NCBI GenBank assembly: GCA_023430825.1
Contig: JAEYYL010000139.1
Location: 1-8,447, forward strand
Direction: 5' to 3'
Source: Verrucomicrobiota bacterium
GTDB lineage: Bacteria > Verrucomicrobiota > Verrucomicrobiia > Opitutales > Opitutaceae
DNA length: 8,447 nt
Shown here: piece by piece, positions 1-6,379 of the stretch
How positions within the stretch are numbered: the first letter of the stretch is position 1
How the letters are laid out: the number at the start of each line of letters is the position of its first letter
The notes under the pieces: model-generated
Databases searched by the model: none
Told to the model about the DNA's origin: nothing
Seen by the model: only the letters and a program-made list of their open reading frames with translations
Position numbers and translations under genes: made by a program

Positions 1-209
1 TCGGCATCGACGACGACGACGAGGCCATCCGCGTCGGTGTTGAAATGGAGGTGGCGCGCGATCGCCGGAAGGATCTGCACGACATTCGGCCAGCCGCGGG
101 CGCGCAGCCCGGATTGCACCGGCTCGAGCGGCTCGCGCAGCACCGCCTCGACCAGCACGCGGAGCGCGGCTTCATCCGCCGGCGATTCGCTGAGAATCGC
201 GACCTTCAT
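1..209 (-). CDS. N-terminal part of a TOPRIM-like protein (DUF4276-like), cut by the window edge
   Basis: An ATG at 209-207 opens a frame of 69 full codons that runs off the left edge without a stop. The protein begins MKVAILSESPADEAALRVL and the visible part ends with a hydrophobic strand followed by D-A and an incomplete codon that can only be Asp or Glu (VVVVDA-D/E). An early acidic residue after a first beta strand (Glu8), then a hydrophobic strand ending in D-x-D, is the layout of TOPRIM folds, which bind Mg2+ through these acids. It lies downstream of an AAA ATPase on the same strand, 119 bases away. ATPases of that type are often followed by DUF4276 or other TOPRIM-like proteins, which supports the guess. 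Family assignment is inference from about 69 residues. No Shine-Dalgarno sequence is visible, and the inverted repeat ends 8 bases upstream of the start codon. Confidence 0.6.
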   Translation of the reverse strand, partial: MKVAILSESPADEAALRVLVEAVLREPLEPVQSGLRARGWPNVVQILPAIARHLHFNTDADGLVVVVDA

Positions 210-217
210 GTAAAATC

Positions 218-330
218 AACCACGGATGGACACCGATGAACACGGATTCCAAACGGACCCAAACCCGGTTGAGCCACGAATGGACAGATCAGGGCTCGGA
301 ATCCGTGTTTATCCGTGTCCATCCGTGGTT
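218..330. repeat. Near-perfect 33-bp inverted repeat with 47-base spacer
   Basis: The left arm (218-250) and the reverse complement of the right arm (298-330) agree at 31 of 33 bases; the arms start AACCACGGATGGACAC and end in ACACGGATTCC. The mismatches are at 234 and 238. The arms would form a long stem in RNA from either strand. The match stops abruptly at both ends. The right arm overlaps two bases of the TAA stop of the ATPase gene (329-331), and the left arm ends 8 bases upstream of the start codon of the TOPRIM-like gene. Repeats made of CCACGGATG-ACACGGAT units are, to my recollection, common between genes in Verrucomicrobiota and relatives; this is not verified here. It may act as a terminator or attenuator between the two genes, but no T-tract follows it. 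Confidence 0.85.
272..286 (+). repeat. Third, degenerate copy of the repeat unit inside the loop
   Basis: The 15 bases AGCCACGAATGGACA match the start of the left arm (AACCACGGATGGACA) at 13 of 15 positions in the same orientation. A weak 5-bp inner stem (271-275 with 293-297) encloses most of it. The array therefore contains at least three related units, which points to a repeat family and not a simple terminator. Confidence 0.55.
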
Positions 331-1321
331 AACTCTTCTCCTCCGGCACGCCGCCGAGGATGCCGCTGAACCAGAGGTCGCCGAGCGAGCCTTCCCCGAG
401 GATTTGCGCGAGGTCGCTGCGATCAGAAAGCCGTTCGAAATGTGCTTCACGGCCGAGCTTCTGCGAGATCACGACTTCCTCCGGATGATCGCGGAAGAGA
501 TCGAGCAGGTAGGGAGAGTGGGTCGTCGCGATCACCTGGACGGGCGGGCGGTGGAGCCCAAACGAGGCCGGATAAGCGAGACGGTAGAGCGCATCGCGAA
601 TCTCGCGAAGCATGCGCGGGTGCACCCCACGGTCGATCTCCTCGATGCACAACACGCTCGGCGGCGAAGGCTGCAAAGCGAGCAAAAGCACCCCGAGCGT
701 GTGCAGTGTGCCCTGCGAAAGATTCTCGCCATCGACGACACCCACCTGCCCGAGCAGGGTAAACGCGAGCGCAAGCTGTCCACCCGCGCGCGACTCGATT
801 TCGAAAGCGGAGAATTCCGGGTAAAGGCGCAGCGCCTCGGCCACGAATGTCGCGTAGTTCTCCGGCGCCGCGGCTTTCAGCGCGGCAATGGCGGCCGCGA
901 GGTTGGCGCCGTCGGACGCGAGCTCGGCCGGGGCGTCCGCCGGCGAAGGACGAGCCATCGCGGCGTGATCGAAGATGTAGCCGCGAATCCGGCTGATGGC
1001 GTCGCGTAGCACGGGCCAGTCCCGCGCGCCGGGCGGCGTCACGCGAAGCGCGTCGCAGCGGTCGGCATCGACACAGCTCAGGCCCACCTGCACGCCGTCG
1101 TGCGGCGGGGCAAACGCGAATTGGATGTGCGGCCGATGATCCGGCGTGCTGGAGACCGCATCGGTGGGCGCCAGCCTGGCGAGCGTGCGCAAATGGACGA
1201 TCGCCTCGATGAGGCTGGTTTTCCCGCTGCCATTCGGTCCGATGACGAGGTTGAAGGGCGCGAGCTGCACACTGGCGTTGCGCAGGGCCTTGAAATTGCG
1301 GAAGGCAACGGACGCGATCAC
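329..1321 (-). CDS. AAA/ABC-type ATPase (AAA15/AAA_21, OLD/RecF-like)
   Basis: A 330-residue soluble ATPase. It starts with the usual short strand of this family (MIASVAFRNFKAL), followed by Walker A GPNGSGKT (residues 28-35), an ABC-like signature LSQGTLHTL (201-209), Walker B VLCIEEID (223-230) with catalytic Glu, a following DRGVHP segment, and the switch histidine in TTHSPYLLDLF (His268). The C-terminus carries GDLWFSGILGGVP, which I recall from ATPases that accompany DUF4276 proteins. The start is GTG at 1321-1319; no in-frame ATG gives a better N-terminus, and the chosen one places the first strand correctly. It is separated from the respiratory operon by a terminator, so it needs its own promoter; I see no convincing one. 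The next gene, on the same strand, encodes a TOPRIM-like protein, so the pair may work as ATPase plus nuclease. The stop codon lies in the arm of an inverted repeat. Family confidence is high; biological role is unknown. Confidence 0.88.
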   Translation of the reverse strand: MIASVAFRNFKALRNASVQLAPFNLVIGPNGSGKTSLIEAIVHLRTLARLAPTDAVSSTPDHRPHIQFAFAPPHDGVQVGLSCVDADRCDALRVTPPGARDWPVLRDAISRIRGYIFDHAAMARPSPADAPAELASDGANLAAAIAALKAAAPENYATFVAEALRLYPEFSAFEIESRAGGQLALAFTLLGQVGVVDGENLSQGTLHTLGVLLLALQPSPPSVLCIEEIDRGVHPRMLREIRDALYRLAYPASFGLHRPPVQVIATTHSPYLLDLFRDHPEEVVISQKLGREAHFERLSDRSDLAQILGEGSLGDLWFSGILGGVPEEKS

Positions 1322-1392
1322 GCGCAGATGTTGAGCGCGCCGCGGGTCGAATGCAATGGCTGGAGCGAGATCGAGCGCGCCCCGCGGTCACG

Positions 1393-1423
1393 AAAAAGCC
1401 GCGCCCTTTTCGGAGCGCGGCTT
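1393..1423 (-). terminator. Rho-independent terminator of the ACIII operon
   Basis: Read on the minus strand, a 9-bp stem AAGCCGCGC / GCGCGGCTT (arms 1415-1423 and 1396-1404) with a 10-base loop is followed directly by a run of T (1397-1393). It lies about 30 bases after the stop codon of the last cytochrome gene and before the ATPase gene, so it marks the end of the respiratory operon. The rest of the 1322-1452 interval shows nothing I can support. Confidence 0.85.
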
Positions 1424-1452
1424 CCAAAGGATACGGGTGGGAGGTGTTCGCC

Positions 1453-2115
1453 TTACTGCACGAACTTCTCCAGTTCCTCGGCCGTCCACTCCTTGCGGGG
1501 CCCTTCCTGCGCGAACACCGCGGCCACCTGCTCGGGCGTGATCGGATCGGCGGTGTTGCCCCAGGATTGGCGGATGTAAGTCAACACGGCGGCGATGCGA
1601 TCGTCGTTCCAGTTGTAACCTCCACCGGGCACGCGACCGAACGCAGGCATGACGGCCGCACCGTATTGTTTGCCGTGAACGGTGATCGGACCCTTCAAGC
1701 CGTGCAGGAGCACGCGAATCACCCGGTCGGGCGAACCCGTCACCCACTCCGAATCGACGAGCGGCGGATAAATGCCTTCGATGCCCATGCCGTTGAGCTG
1801 GTGACACGCCGCGCAGACCAATTCGTATTGGCGCTTGCCGACGACGAGCGGATCGATCGCCGCCACACTGGCGTTGGGATCGACCGGCGGCGCGGTCTCG
1901 TCGAAGACGTCGGCGCTGTATTTACCGGCGTATTCGTTCAGATACGTGCCCGCGTAGAAGATCAGCCCGCTGAACACGAACAACAGGATCAGCGGCGCCA
2001 TGCGATAGTGGCCGCCGTCGTCCAGCTTCGGCATGAGCTCGGTTTCGTGCGCGGAAAGCAGGCTGTCGTCGGACGCGCCGGGCTGCTCGAGACGGGGATC
2101 GGATTGATCGCTCAT
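1453..2115 (-). CDS. Membrane-anchored monoheme cytochrome c
   Basis: A 220-residue protein with a cytoplasmic, acidic N-terminal stretch (about 1-38), one membrane helix (about 39-59, MAPLILLFVFSG and on) and a cytochrome c domain on the periplasmic side. The heme-binding site is CAACH (Cys101, Cys104, His105) and the likely axial methionine is Met156 in VMPAFG. A further about 40 residues follow the domain, ending in a charged tail. Its ATG overlaps the stop of the CcoO-like gene by four bases (ATGA), so translation is probably coupled, and a terminator follows. By position it occupies the place of CcoP in a cbb3 operon, but it has one heme site where CcoP has two, and I see no clear CcoP similarity at its N-terminus. 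Likely role: accepting electrons from ACIII or from the CcoO-like cytochrome and passing them on. The cytochrome call is firm; the partner is inferred. Confidence 0.9.
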   Translation of the reverse strand: MSDQSDPRLEQPGASDDSLLSAHETELMPKLDDGGHYRMAPLILLFVFSGLIFYAGTYLNEYAGKYSADVFDETAPPVDPNASVAAIDPLVVGKRQYELVCAACHQLNGMGIEGIYPPLVDSEWVTGSPDRVIRVLLHGLKGPITVHGKQYGAAVMPAFGRVPGGGYNWNDDRIAAVLTYIRQSWGNTADPITPEQVAAVFAQEGPRKEWTAEELEKFVQ

Positions 2116-2753
2116 TTTTGCTCACCCTCCTTGGCGGCGGGTTCGACCGGGCGGGCTTCCGGATATTCGTAGGCGTGGTTCAAACTCAGCAGATATGTCA
2201 CCAAGGCGCGCGCGCGCTGGGTCGGCACGATCTCCGTCCCGGCGGGAGCGGCGAGGTTGCCGGTGAGGCGCAGGGCATGCTCGGACGGCTGGCGGTCGGC
2301 GAGCGAACGTTCCTCGAAGAGGAATTTGTAAGCCGGCATGGTGCCGCTGCCCGCGTAGAGCAGTTTATAGAAATCCTCGGCGTCGTAGGGCGTCTTGCGG
2401 GCGCCGGCGTTGGCCAGGTCGGGGCCGAGCCGGCTTTCGCCGAGTTGCACGCGGGTCTCGTAGATGTAGTCGCGGGCCACGCTCTGGTGGTCGCCCCAAC
2501 CGCGTTCCTTGTCGGAACCGAAACCTGGACGCCGCACCTGCTGCGTGTGACACGCGGCGCAACCGAGGTCGTCGTAAACCAGCTGGCCCTGGGCCGCGAT
2601 GCCCGAGTGACGCAACGGGAAGGCACGGCTCTCGTTCGGGTCGACATAAGGCGTCAACTGGCCGAGCTGCGCATGCGAGCCGAGCACGATCGCGGCCCAC
2701 GACAGGAATGCCGCGGAAAAGACGCCGATGAAAAAGATAAAACCGTTTCTCAT
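2112..2753 (-). CDS. CcoO-like membrane-anchored monoheme cytochrome c (cbb3 oxidase subunit II homologue)
   Basis: A 213-residue protein with an N-terminal membrane helix (about 4-25) and a single heme c site CAACH (Cys65, Cys68, His69) followed by TQQVRRP, comparable to the CxxCHSQxxRP of CcoO. Later segments also match the family: GHxSVA-like GDHQSVARDYIYE (87-99), LGPDLANAGAR (109-119) and the axial methionine Met139 in GTMPAY. The start was set at ATG 2753-2751: it puts the membrane helix at the N-terminus and overlaps the CcoN-like stop by four bases (ATGA). The open frame extends to 2903, but that extension is arginine- and proline-rich and is the shadow of the upstream gene. In cbb3 oxidases CcoO passes electrons to the CcoN hemes. 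Here the CcoN-like partner appears unable to bind them, so electrons probably go elsewhere. Confidence 0.9.
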   Translation of the reverse strand: MRNGFIFFIGVFSAAFLSWAAIVLGSHAQLGQLTPYVDPNESRAFPLRHSGIAAQGQLVYDDLGCAACHTQQVRRPGFGSDKERGWGDHQSVARDYIYETRVQLGESRLGPDLANAGARKTPYDAEDFYKLLYAGSGTMPAYKFLFEERSLADRQPSEHALRLTGNLAAPAGTEIVPTQRARALVTYLLSLNHAYEYPEARPVEPAAKEGEQK

Positions 2754-4168
2754 GAGACTGACGCCTCCATCGTCGGGGGCTGACGGAAGAGATCGACCGC
2801 GGTGGTTGCGGGCTTCGTCGTGAGGAGGCGGACGAAATGAACGGCGAGCACGAGGTTGCCGAGGAGGAGCACGGCTTGGGCGCCGGCCGCGGCGAGAATC
2901 CACGGACGGGAACGCTGGGCGATCTCGCCGAACGAAACAGCGGCGTCATTGAGCGCCGCGCCCTGTACGAGGCCGGCGGCGGCGAGCGCGATGACGAGAC
3001 CGAAGGTGCCGATCAGCGCCGCAGCGAAATGCGCGCGGACGAGCGCAGTCGACGGCCAGGGCTGGTTGGCGATGCGCGGCACGAGGAAGTAGATCGCACC
3101 GAAAACGATGAGCGAGAACCCGCCGTTGATCGCGAGCTGGCTCTGGGCCTGGGTCATCCAGGTGAACTGCGTGAGCTGCGCCACTCCGCGGAGCGAGGTG
3201 ACGGCGTCGGCCATCCCGCCAACGACATAAGCGGCAACGCCCGCGGCGACAAACTTGAGGGCCACCCCACCCCGCCCCAGGAAGGCGTGACGTAGGTTCA
3301 TCGCCGTGACGATGTAGTGGAACGTCAGGAGCGCGCAGGAAACGATCGCGATCGTGGGAACCCAGGCCGGGACGGGACCGCCGATGAGATGACGGCCCCC
3401 GGTCCAACCGCCGACGAAGAGCAGGGTCCAGAAGCTGAGCGAAGCGAAATCGTAATTCGGAATGACGCGCCCGGTGATTTTCGGCACCAGGTAATAGGCG
3501 GCGGACAGCGCGATCGGAGCGATCCACAGCGTCCAGACGCTCTGCGCGAACCAGCCCGCGGCAACGGCTTGGAGAGCCCCGCGGACCGGGAACCACACGA
3601 GCGTGAGTTGGGCGGCGGAGAACAACCACGGAAACAGGAAAAGCGCGGCCACCGCATACCATTGCGCGGCGAACGTGCGGGCGCGGTTGCGGCCGGTCCA
3701 CGCGAGCACGCCGGGAACCGCCATGGCGCCGTAAGCGATGAGGAGCAGCAGTTGCACGTAGTGCGGCATGCGCAGGAACGGGGTGGACGTGCCGTCGCCC
3801 GCGGCGATGCCGATCAGGCCGAGGAGCACTCCGACGTTCCAGAAGATCGCGCCGACGGTGAGCCAGTTCAGCGAGCGCAGCGGCGAGCCCGAAAGGCGGC
3901 CGAGAATCCAGAGCGCCACGACAAATCCGGAATTGGCGACCCAGCCGTAGATGAAGGCGGTCTCCTGCAGACCGCGCAAACGGCCATAGGTGAACCAGGC
4001 ACAATCGGCGAGAAAGGCCGGGTTGAGCGTCTGCACGTAATGGACGATCGCCAGCACACCGCTGACGATGAGCCAGCCGAGGGCGGAGACGATGAGCAGC
4101 GACAGCGGTCCGCGGGCGGACGAGTCGATTTCGCTGACTTCGGAGGAAGCGGGGGGCATCGCGGGCAT
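2750..4168 (-). CDS. CcoN-like heme-copper oxidase subunit I homologue lacking the metal ligands (probable pseudo-oxidase)
   Basis: A 472-residue protein with about 12 hydrophobic helices, the usual length and fold of CcoN. Landmark segments align without gaps: GRLRGLQETAF (62-72) against CcoN GRLRPLHTNAV; WFAQSVW (206-212) against WYGHNAV; FWTLLFVGGWTGGRHL (246-261) against FWALIFLYIWAGPHHL; TQFTWMTQAQSQLA (333-346) against SHYTDWTIGHVHAG; then FGAIYFLVP (356-364). At the ligand positions it has Gln68 and Gln344 (low-spin heme b histidines), Gln342 (high-spin heme histidine), Gln209 and Arg259 (CuB histidines) and Gly253 (cross-linked tyrosine). Only one CuB histidine remains (His260). The frame is intact and the fold conserved, so this is not a decayed gene. 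It probably cannot bind heme or reduce oxygen and may act as a membrane scaffold for its cytochrome partners. Automated annotation would likely name it cbb3 subunit I. The start at 4168 sits three bases after the preceding stop; ATG at 4159 is an alternative. Confidence 0.85.
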   Translation of the reverse strand: MPAMPPASSEVSEIDSSARGPLSLLIVSALGWLIVSGVLAIVHYVQTLNPAFLADCAWFTYGRLRGLQETAFIYGWVANSGFVVALWILGRLSGSPLRSLNWLTVGAIFWNVGVLLGLIGIAAGDGTSTPFLRMPHYVQLLLLIAYGAMAVPGVLAWTGRNRARTFAAQWYAVAALFLFPWLFSAAQLTLVWFPVRGALQAVAAGWFAQSVWTLWIAPIALSAAYYLVPKITGRVIPNYDFASLSFWTLLFVGGWTGGRHLIGGPVPAWVPTIAIVSCALLTFHYIVTAMNLRHAFLGRGGVALKFVAAGVAAYVVGGMADAVTSLRGVAQLTQFTWMTQAQSQLAINGGFSLIVFGAIYFLVPRIANQPWPSTALVRAHFAAALIGTFGLVIALAAAGLVQGAALNDAAVSFGEIAQRSRPWILAAAGAQAVLLLGNLVLAVHFVRLLTTKPATTAVDLFRQPPTMEASVS

Positions 4169-4171
4169 CGG

Positions 4172-4471
4172 TTACGGTTTCTTCGCGTATTGCTGGAGCG
4201 TGAGCTCGCGGGCGCGTTCGAGCGGGAGTTGAACGACGCCGGCGGATTGATCGATCCACGCGTAGGTCGTCGCCGCCTGGGCCTCCTTGGTGCGCAGCTC
4301 GGCGAGATTCTGCAGGCGCTGCTCGTTCGTGCGCACGCCGTCGCCGGTGTAAACGCCGGTGCGGCGCGGCGCATAGACGTAATATACGACGCCGAGGAAC
4401 AGCGCGAAGAGAACGAAGATCGCCAGCACGCTGACGAGGGGGGCGCGACGGCTCGAAGGAAGGTCACTCAT
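4172..4471 (-). CDS. Small single-span membrane protein of the ACIII operon
   Basis: A 99-residue protein with one membrane helix (about 11-33, PLVSVLAIFVLFALFLGVV), then a periplasmic part with a short alpha-helical, Glu/Gln/Ala-rich stretch (about 48-66) and a conserved-looking end, YAWIDQSAGVVQLPLERAREL (split here as Tyr70 to Leu90). A similar pattern, Y-x-W-V-D-x-x-x-G-x-V-R-I-P-x-x-x-A-M, occurs to my recollection in small proteins beside SCO and cytochrome oxidase genes. It has no cysteines and no heme or copper motif. Its ATG overlaps the actF stop by eight bases and its stop lies three bases before the CcoN-like gene. It is probably an assembly factor or accessory subunit of the supercomplex; I know of no proven function. 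Confidence 0.75.
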   Translation of the reverse strand: MSDLPSSRRAPLVSVLAIFVLFALFLGVVYYVYAPRRTGVYTGDGVRTNEQRLQNLAELRTKEAQAATTYAWIDQSAGVVQLPLERARELTLQQYAKKP

Positions 4472-5741
4472 GGTGAGTCAGGCTCTCGCCGATGCGCGGG
4501 TCGCGGATCGGGATGAGTTTGGCGGACGGGAAACTCTTCAGGTAAGCCCACACGCACACGCCGCCGACGCCGACGACCGAGGTGAGCACCCAGAGGAGAT
4601 TGAGCGAGAAGAACGGCAGCGGATCGCCGTGCGCATCGCGCAAGGCCGGCAGGATGTTGTAGCACATGTCGATCAGCACGACCGCGAGAATCCAGTAGGC
4701 GACCCGGCGGATGATGTGGTGCGTGACCTTGAAGCGATACGACAGGAGCGTGAGAAACGGGACGAAGAAATGACCGAACAGCAGCGCGAGGCCGACATAC
4801 CACCACTGGTTCGTGGTGCCGTCGTGGTTCAATTCGCGGATGTTATACCAGAAGGTTTCCTCGGGGATGTTGGCGTTCCAGATCAGGAAATACTGGGAGA
4901 ATGTGACGTAGGCCCAGAAGATCGTGAACGCGAGCATCAGCTGGCCGATGCTGTGCAGGTGGTTGTTGTTCAGAATGCCCTTGTAGGGGCCGCGCAACCA
5001 GAGCCACACCATGATGATCACACCGACGGAGAGGGCGGCTCGCACGCAGTTGGCGAAGAACCAGACACCATACATCGTCGAGAACCAGTGATATTCGAGC
5101 GACTTCACCCAGTAGATCGCGGCGAAGGTGAGCGTGAGCGCGCCGATCGGCAGGCCGAAGGCGGCGGTCTTCCGGTTCATGAACGTCCACTTCAGGTCGC
5201 CATCGGCGTCCTGCGTGAACGACGCCTTGCGGAGGCGGGCCGAGAGCCACACCCAGCCGGCGAAGAACGCGAGCGTCATGTAGGTGAACATGTTCAGGTT
5301 CAGGAACGACGACTTCTTTTGATAAAGAATGTCCGTCCCGACCGTGCCGTGGCCGCCATGCAGCTCGTGCCCCAGGTCCATCCACGGCCAGACAAAGCCG
5401 GGGTGCACCCAGGCGAGGATCAGCAGCGGGAGGAAGAGAACGAACAGCCATTTGAAGCCGCTGATCCAATGCTCGTATTGGCGGCGGATGACGACCGACC
5501 ACGAGGCATCGAAGATGTGATGGATGAGGATCAGCATCAGCGCGCCGATGGCGATCGCGGTCCAAAACGTGATGCCGACGAGATAGGACAGCGCGAGGCC
5601 GTGCTTGTCGGGCGCGACGAACGCACCGATCGCGGTGAGCGCGAGGCCGACGGCGCCGATGGTCAGCGCCTTGCCGGCCGACGACGCGGGAGAGGTTTCG
5701 GACGGCAGAGCCGCGGAAGCGGGGGCAGCGTGTGTGCTCAT
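4464..5741 (-). CDS. actF: ACIII subunit ActF (NrfD-like integral membrane subunit)
   Basis: A 425-residue, highly hydrophobic protein with about ten predicted membrane helices. It is the second quinol-oxidising NrfD-like subunit of ACIII, often named quinone-binding subunit 2. The most recognisable stretch is FSQYFLIWNANIPEETFWY (281-299), a hallmark of ActF; other family features are the ILIHHIFDASW segment (71-81, His74 and His75) and FGHFFVPFL (322-330). The N-terminus (1-24) is low-complexity Ala/Ser/Pro and probably cytoplasmic. Its ATG overlaps the actE stop by four bases and its own stop overlaps the following small gene by eight, so it belongs to a tightly coupled operon. In ACIII, ActC and ActF are paired membrane subunits flanking the Fe-S/heme arm. 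The assignment is firm from sequence and from gene order. Confidence 0.93.
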   Translation of the reverse strand: MSTHAAPASAALPSETSPASSAGKALTIGAVGLALTAIGAFVAPDKHGLALSYLVGITFWTAIAIGALMLILIHHIFDASWSVVIRRQYEHWISGFKWLFVLFLPLLILAWVHPGFVWPWMDLGHELHGGHGTVGTDILYQKKSSFLNLNMFTYMTLAFFAGWVWLSARLRKASFTQDADGDLKWTFMNRKTAAFGLPIGALTLTFAAIYWVKSLEYHWFSTMYGVWFFANCVRAALSVGVIIMVWLWLRGPYKGILNNNHLHSIGQLMLAFTIFWAYVTFSQYFLIWNANIPEETFWYNIRELNHDGTTNQWWYVGLALLFGHFFVPFLTLLSYRFKVTHHIIRRVAYWILAVVLIDMCYNILPALRDAHGDPLPFFSLNLLWVLTSVVGVGGVCVWAYLKSFPSAKLIPIRDPRIGESLTHHE

Positions 5742-6376
5742 TGGATGCCGAGAGATTGTTTCGCGGCGGCGTCGACGATGTCGGCGGCGGTGCCCGCATG
5801 GGCGCGCTGGAGGGCGCGAACGTAGAGAATCACCGCCCAGCGGTCCTCAGGGACGAGCTTGTCGGCATACGGCAGCATGGTGCCCTTGCCGTGCGTGATG
5901 GTGTTGTAGATTTCGCCCTCGGCCATGTCGCGGAGTCGTGCGTCGTGGTAGGTCGGCGTCAGACCCATGCCGTATTGCTTGGTGATGCCGTTACCATCGC
6001 CGAGCGAGCCATGGCAGGGCGCGCAATAAATTTGGTATTGGTCGTGGCCGCGCGTCATGAGGGCCTCATCGACGATGATCCCCTCCGGGAAACCGCGGAG
6101 GAACTCGCCGTTGCCGCTGCGTCCGCCGTGCAGTGCATCGTCGTCGCGCAGACTGCCGCGGGCGACGGTGTGCGCGGGGATCGGGCGATCGACCCGACCA
6201 TCGGCGAAGAACGCGCTCTCGCCCTGCGGCTGGTAGCGCGGCTGATATTTCATGCCGGGAAACGCCCATTCCGGAAAGACATCCAGCGGCGGTTTCACAA
6301 AATTGGTGCCGCGGAGCCCGAGGATCGAGACCGCGAGCACCACGATGAAAGCTGTAACAAGGTAAACGTTGCGCAT
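5738..6376 (-). CDS. actE: ACIII subunit ActE (membrane-anchored monoheme cytochrome c)
   Basis: A 212-residue protein with an N-terminal hydrophobic anchor (about 4-20; no lipobox cysteine), a linker containing PPLDVFPEW (29-37) typical of ActE, and a C-terminal cytochrome c domain. The heme site is CAPCH (Cys118, Cys121, His122) followed by GSLGDGNG, and the axial methionine is probably Met167 in KGTMLPYAD. In ACIII, ActE carries electrons from the pentaheme ActA toward soluble cytochrome c or an oxidase. It begins three bases after the actD stop and overlaps the actF start by four bases. Many ActE proteins are lipoproteins; this one seems to be held by an uncleaved helix instead. Confidence 0.92.
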   Translation of the reverse strand: MRNVYLVTAFIVVLAVSILGLRGTNFVKPPLDVFPEWAFPGMKYQPRYQPQGESAFFADGRVDRPIPAHTVARGSLRDDDALHGGRSGNGEFLRGFPEGIIVDEALMTRGHDQYQIYCAPCHGSLGDGNGITKQYGMGLTPTYHDARLRDMAEGEIYNTITHGKGTMLPYADKLVPEDRWAVILYVRALQRAHAGTAADIVDAAAKQSLGIQ

Positions 6377-6379
6377 GGC

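Noticed and set aside
236..1009. 257-codon plus-strand open frame
   Set aside because: It is antisense to the ATPase with its intact Walker motifs and begins inside the repeat.
1322..1392. Promoter for the ATPase gene
   Set aside because: A TTGCAT hexamer 18 bases from AACATC was considered, but the second element matches the -10 consensus poorly; not supported.
2754..2903. N-terminal extension of the CcoO-like gene
   Set aside because: The extra 50 residues are Arg/Pro-rich and lie inside the CcoN-like coding sequence; ATG at 2753 gives the membrane helix at the N-terminus and an ATGA junction.
2750..4168. Active cbb3-type cytochrome c oxidase
   Set aside because: The landmark alignment shows loss of the heme and copper ligands, so the ordinary oxidase name was not used.
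3317..4516. 399-codon plus-strand open frame opposite the CcoN-like gene
   Set aside because: Low-complexity charged translation across several real minus-strand genes; no ribosome binding site or family motif.
4470..5825. 451-codon open frame on the plus strand opposite actF
   Set aside because: Antisense shadow of actF with biased charged composition and no recognisable domain.
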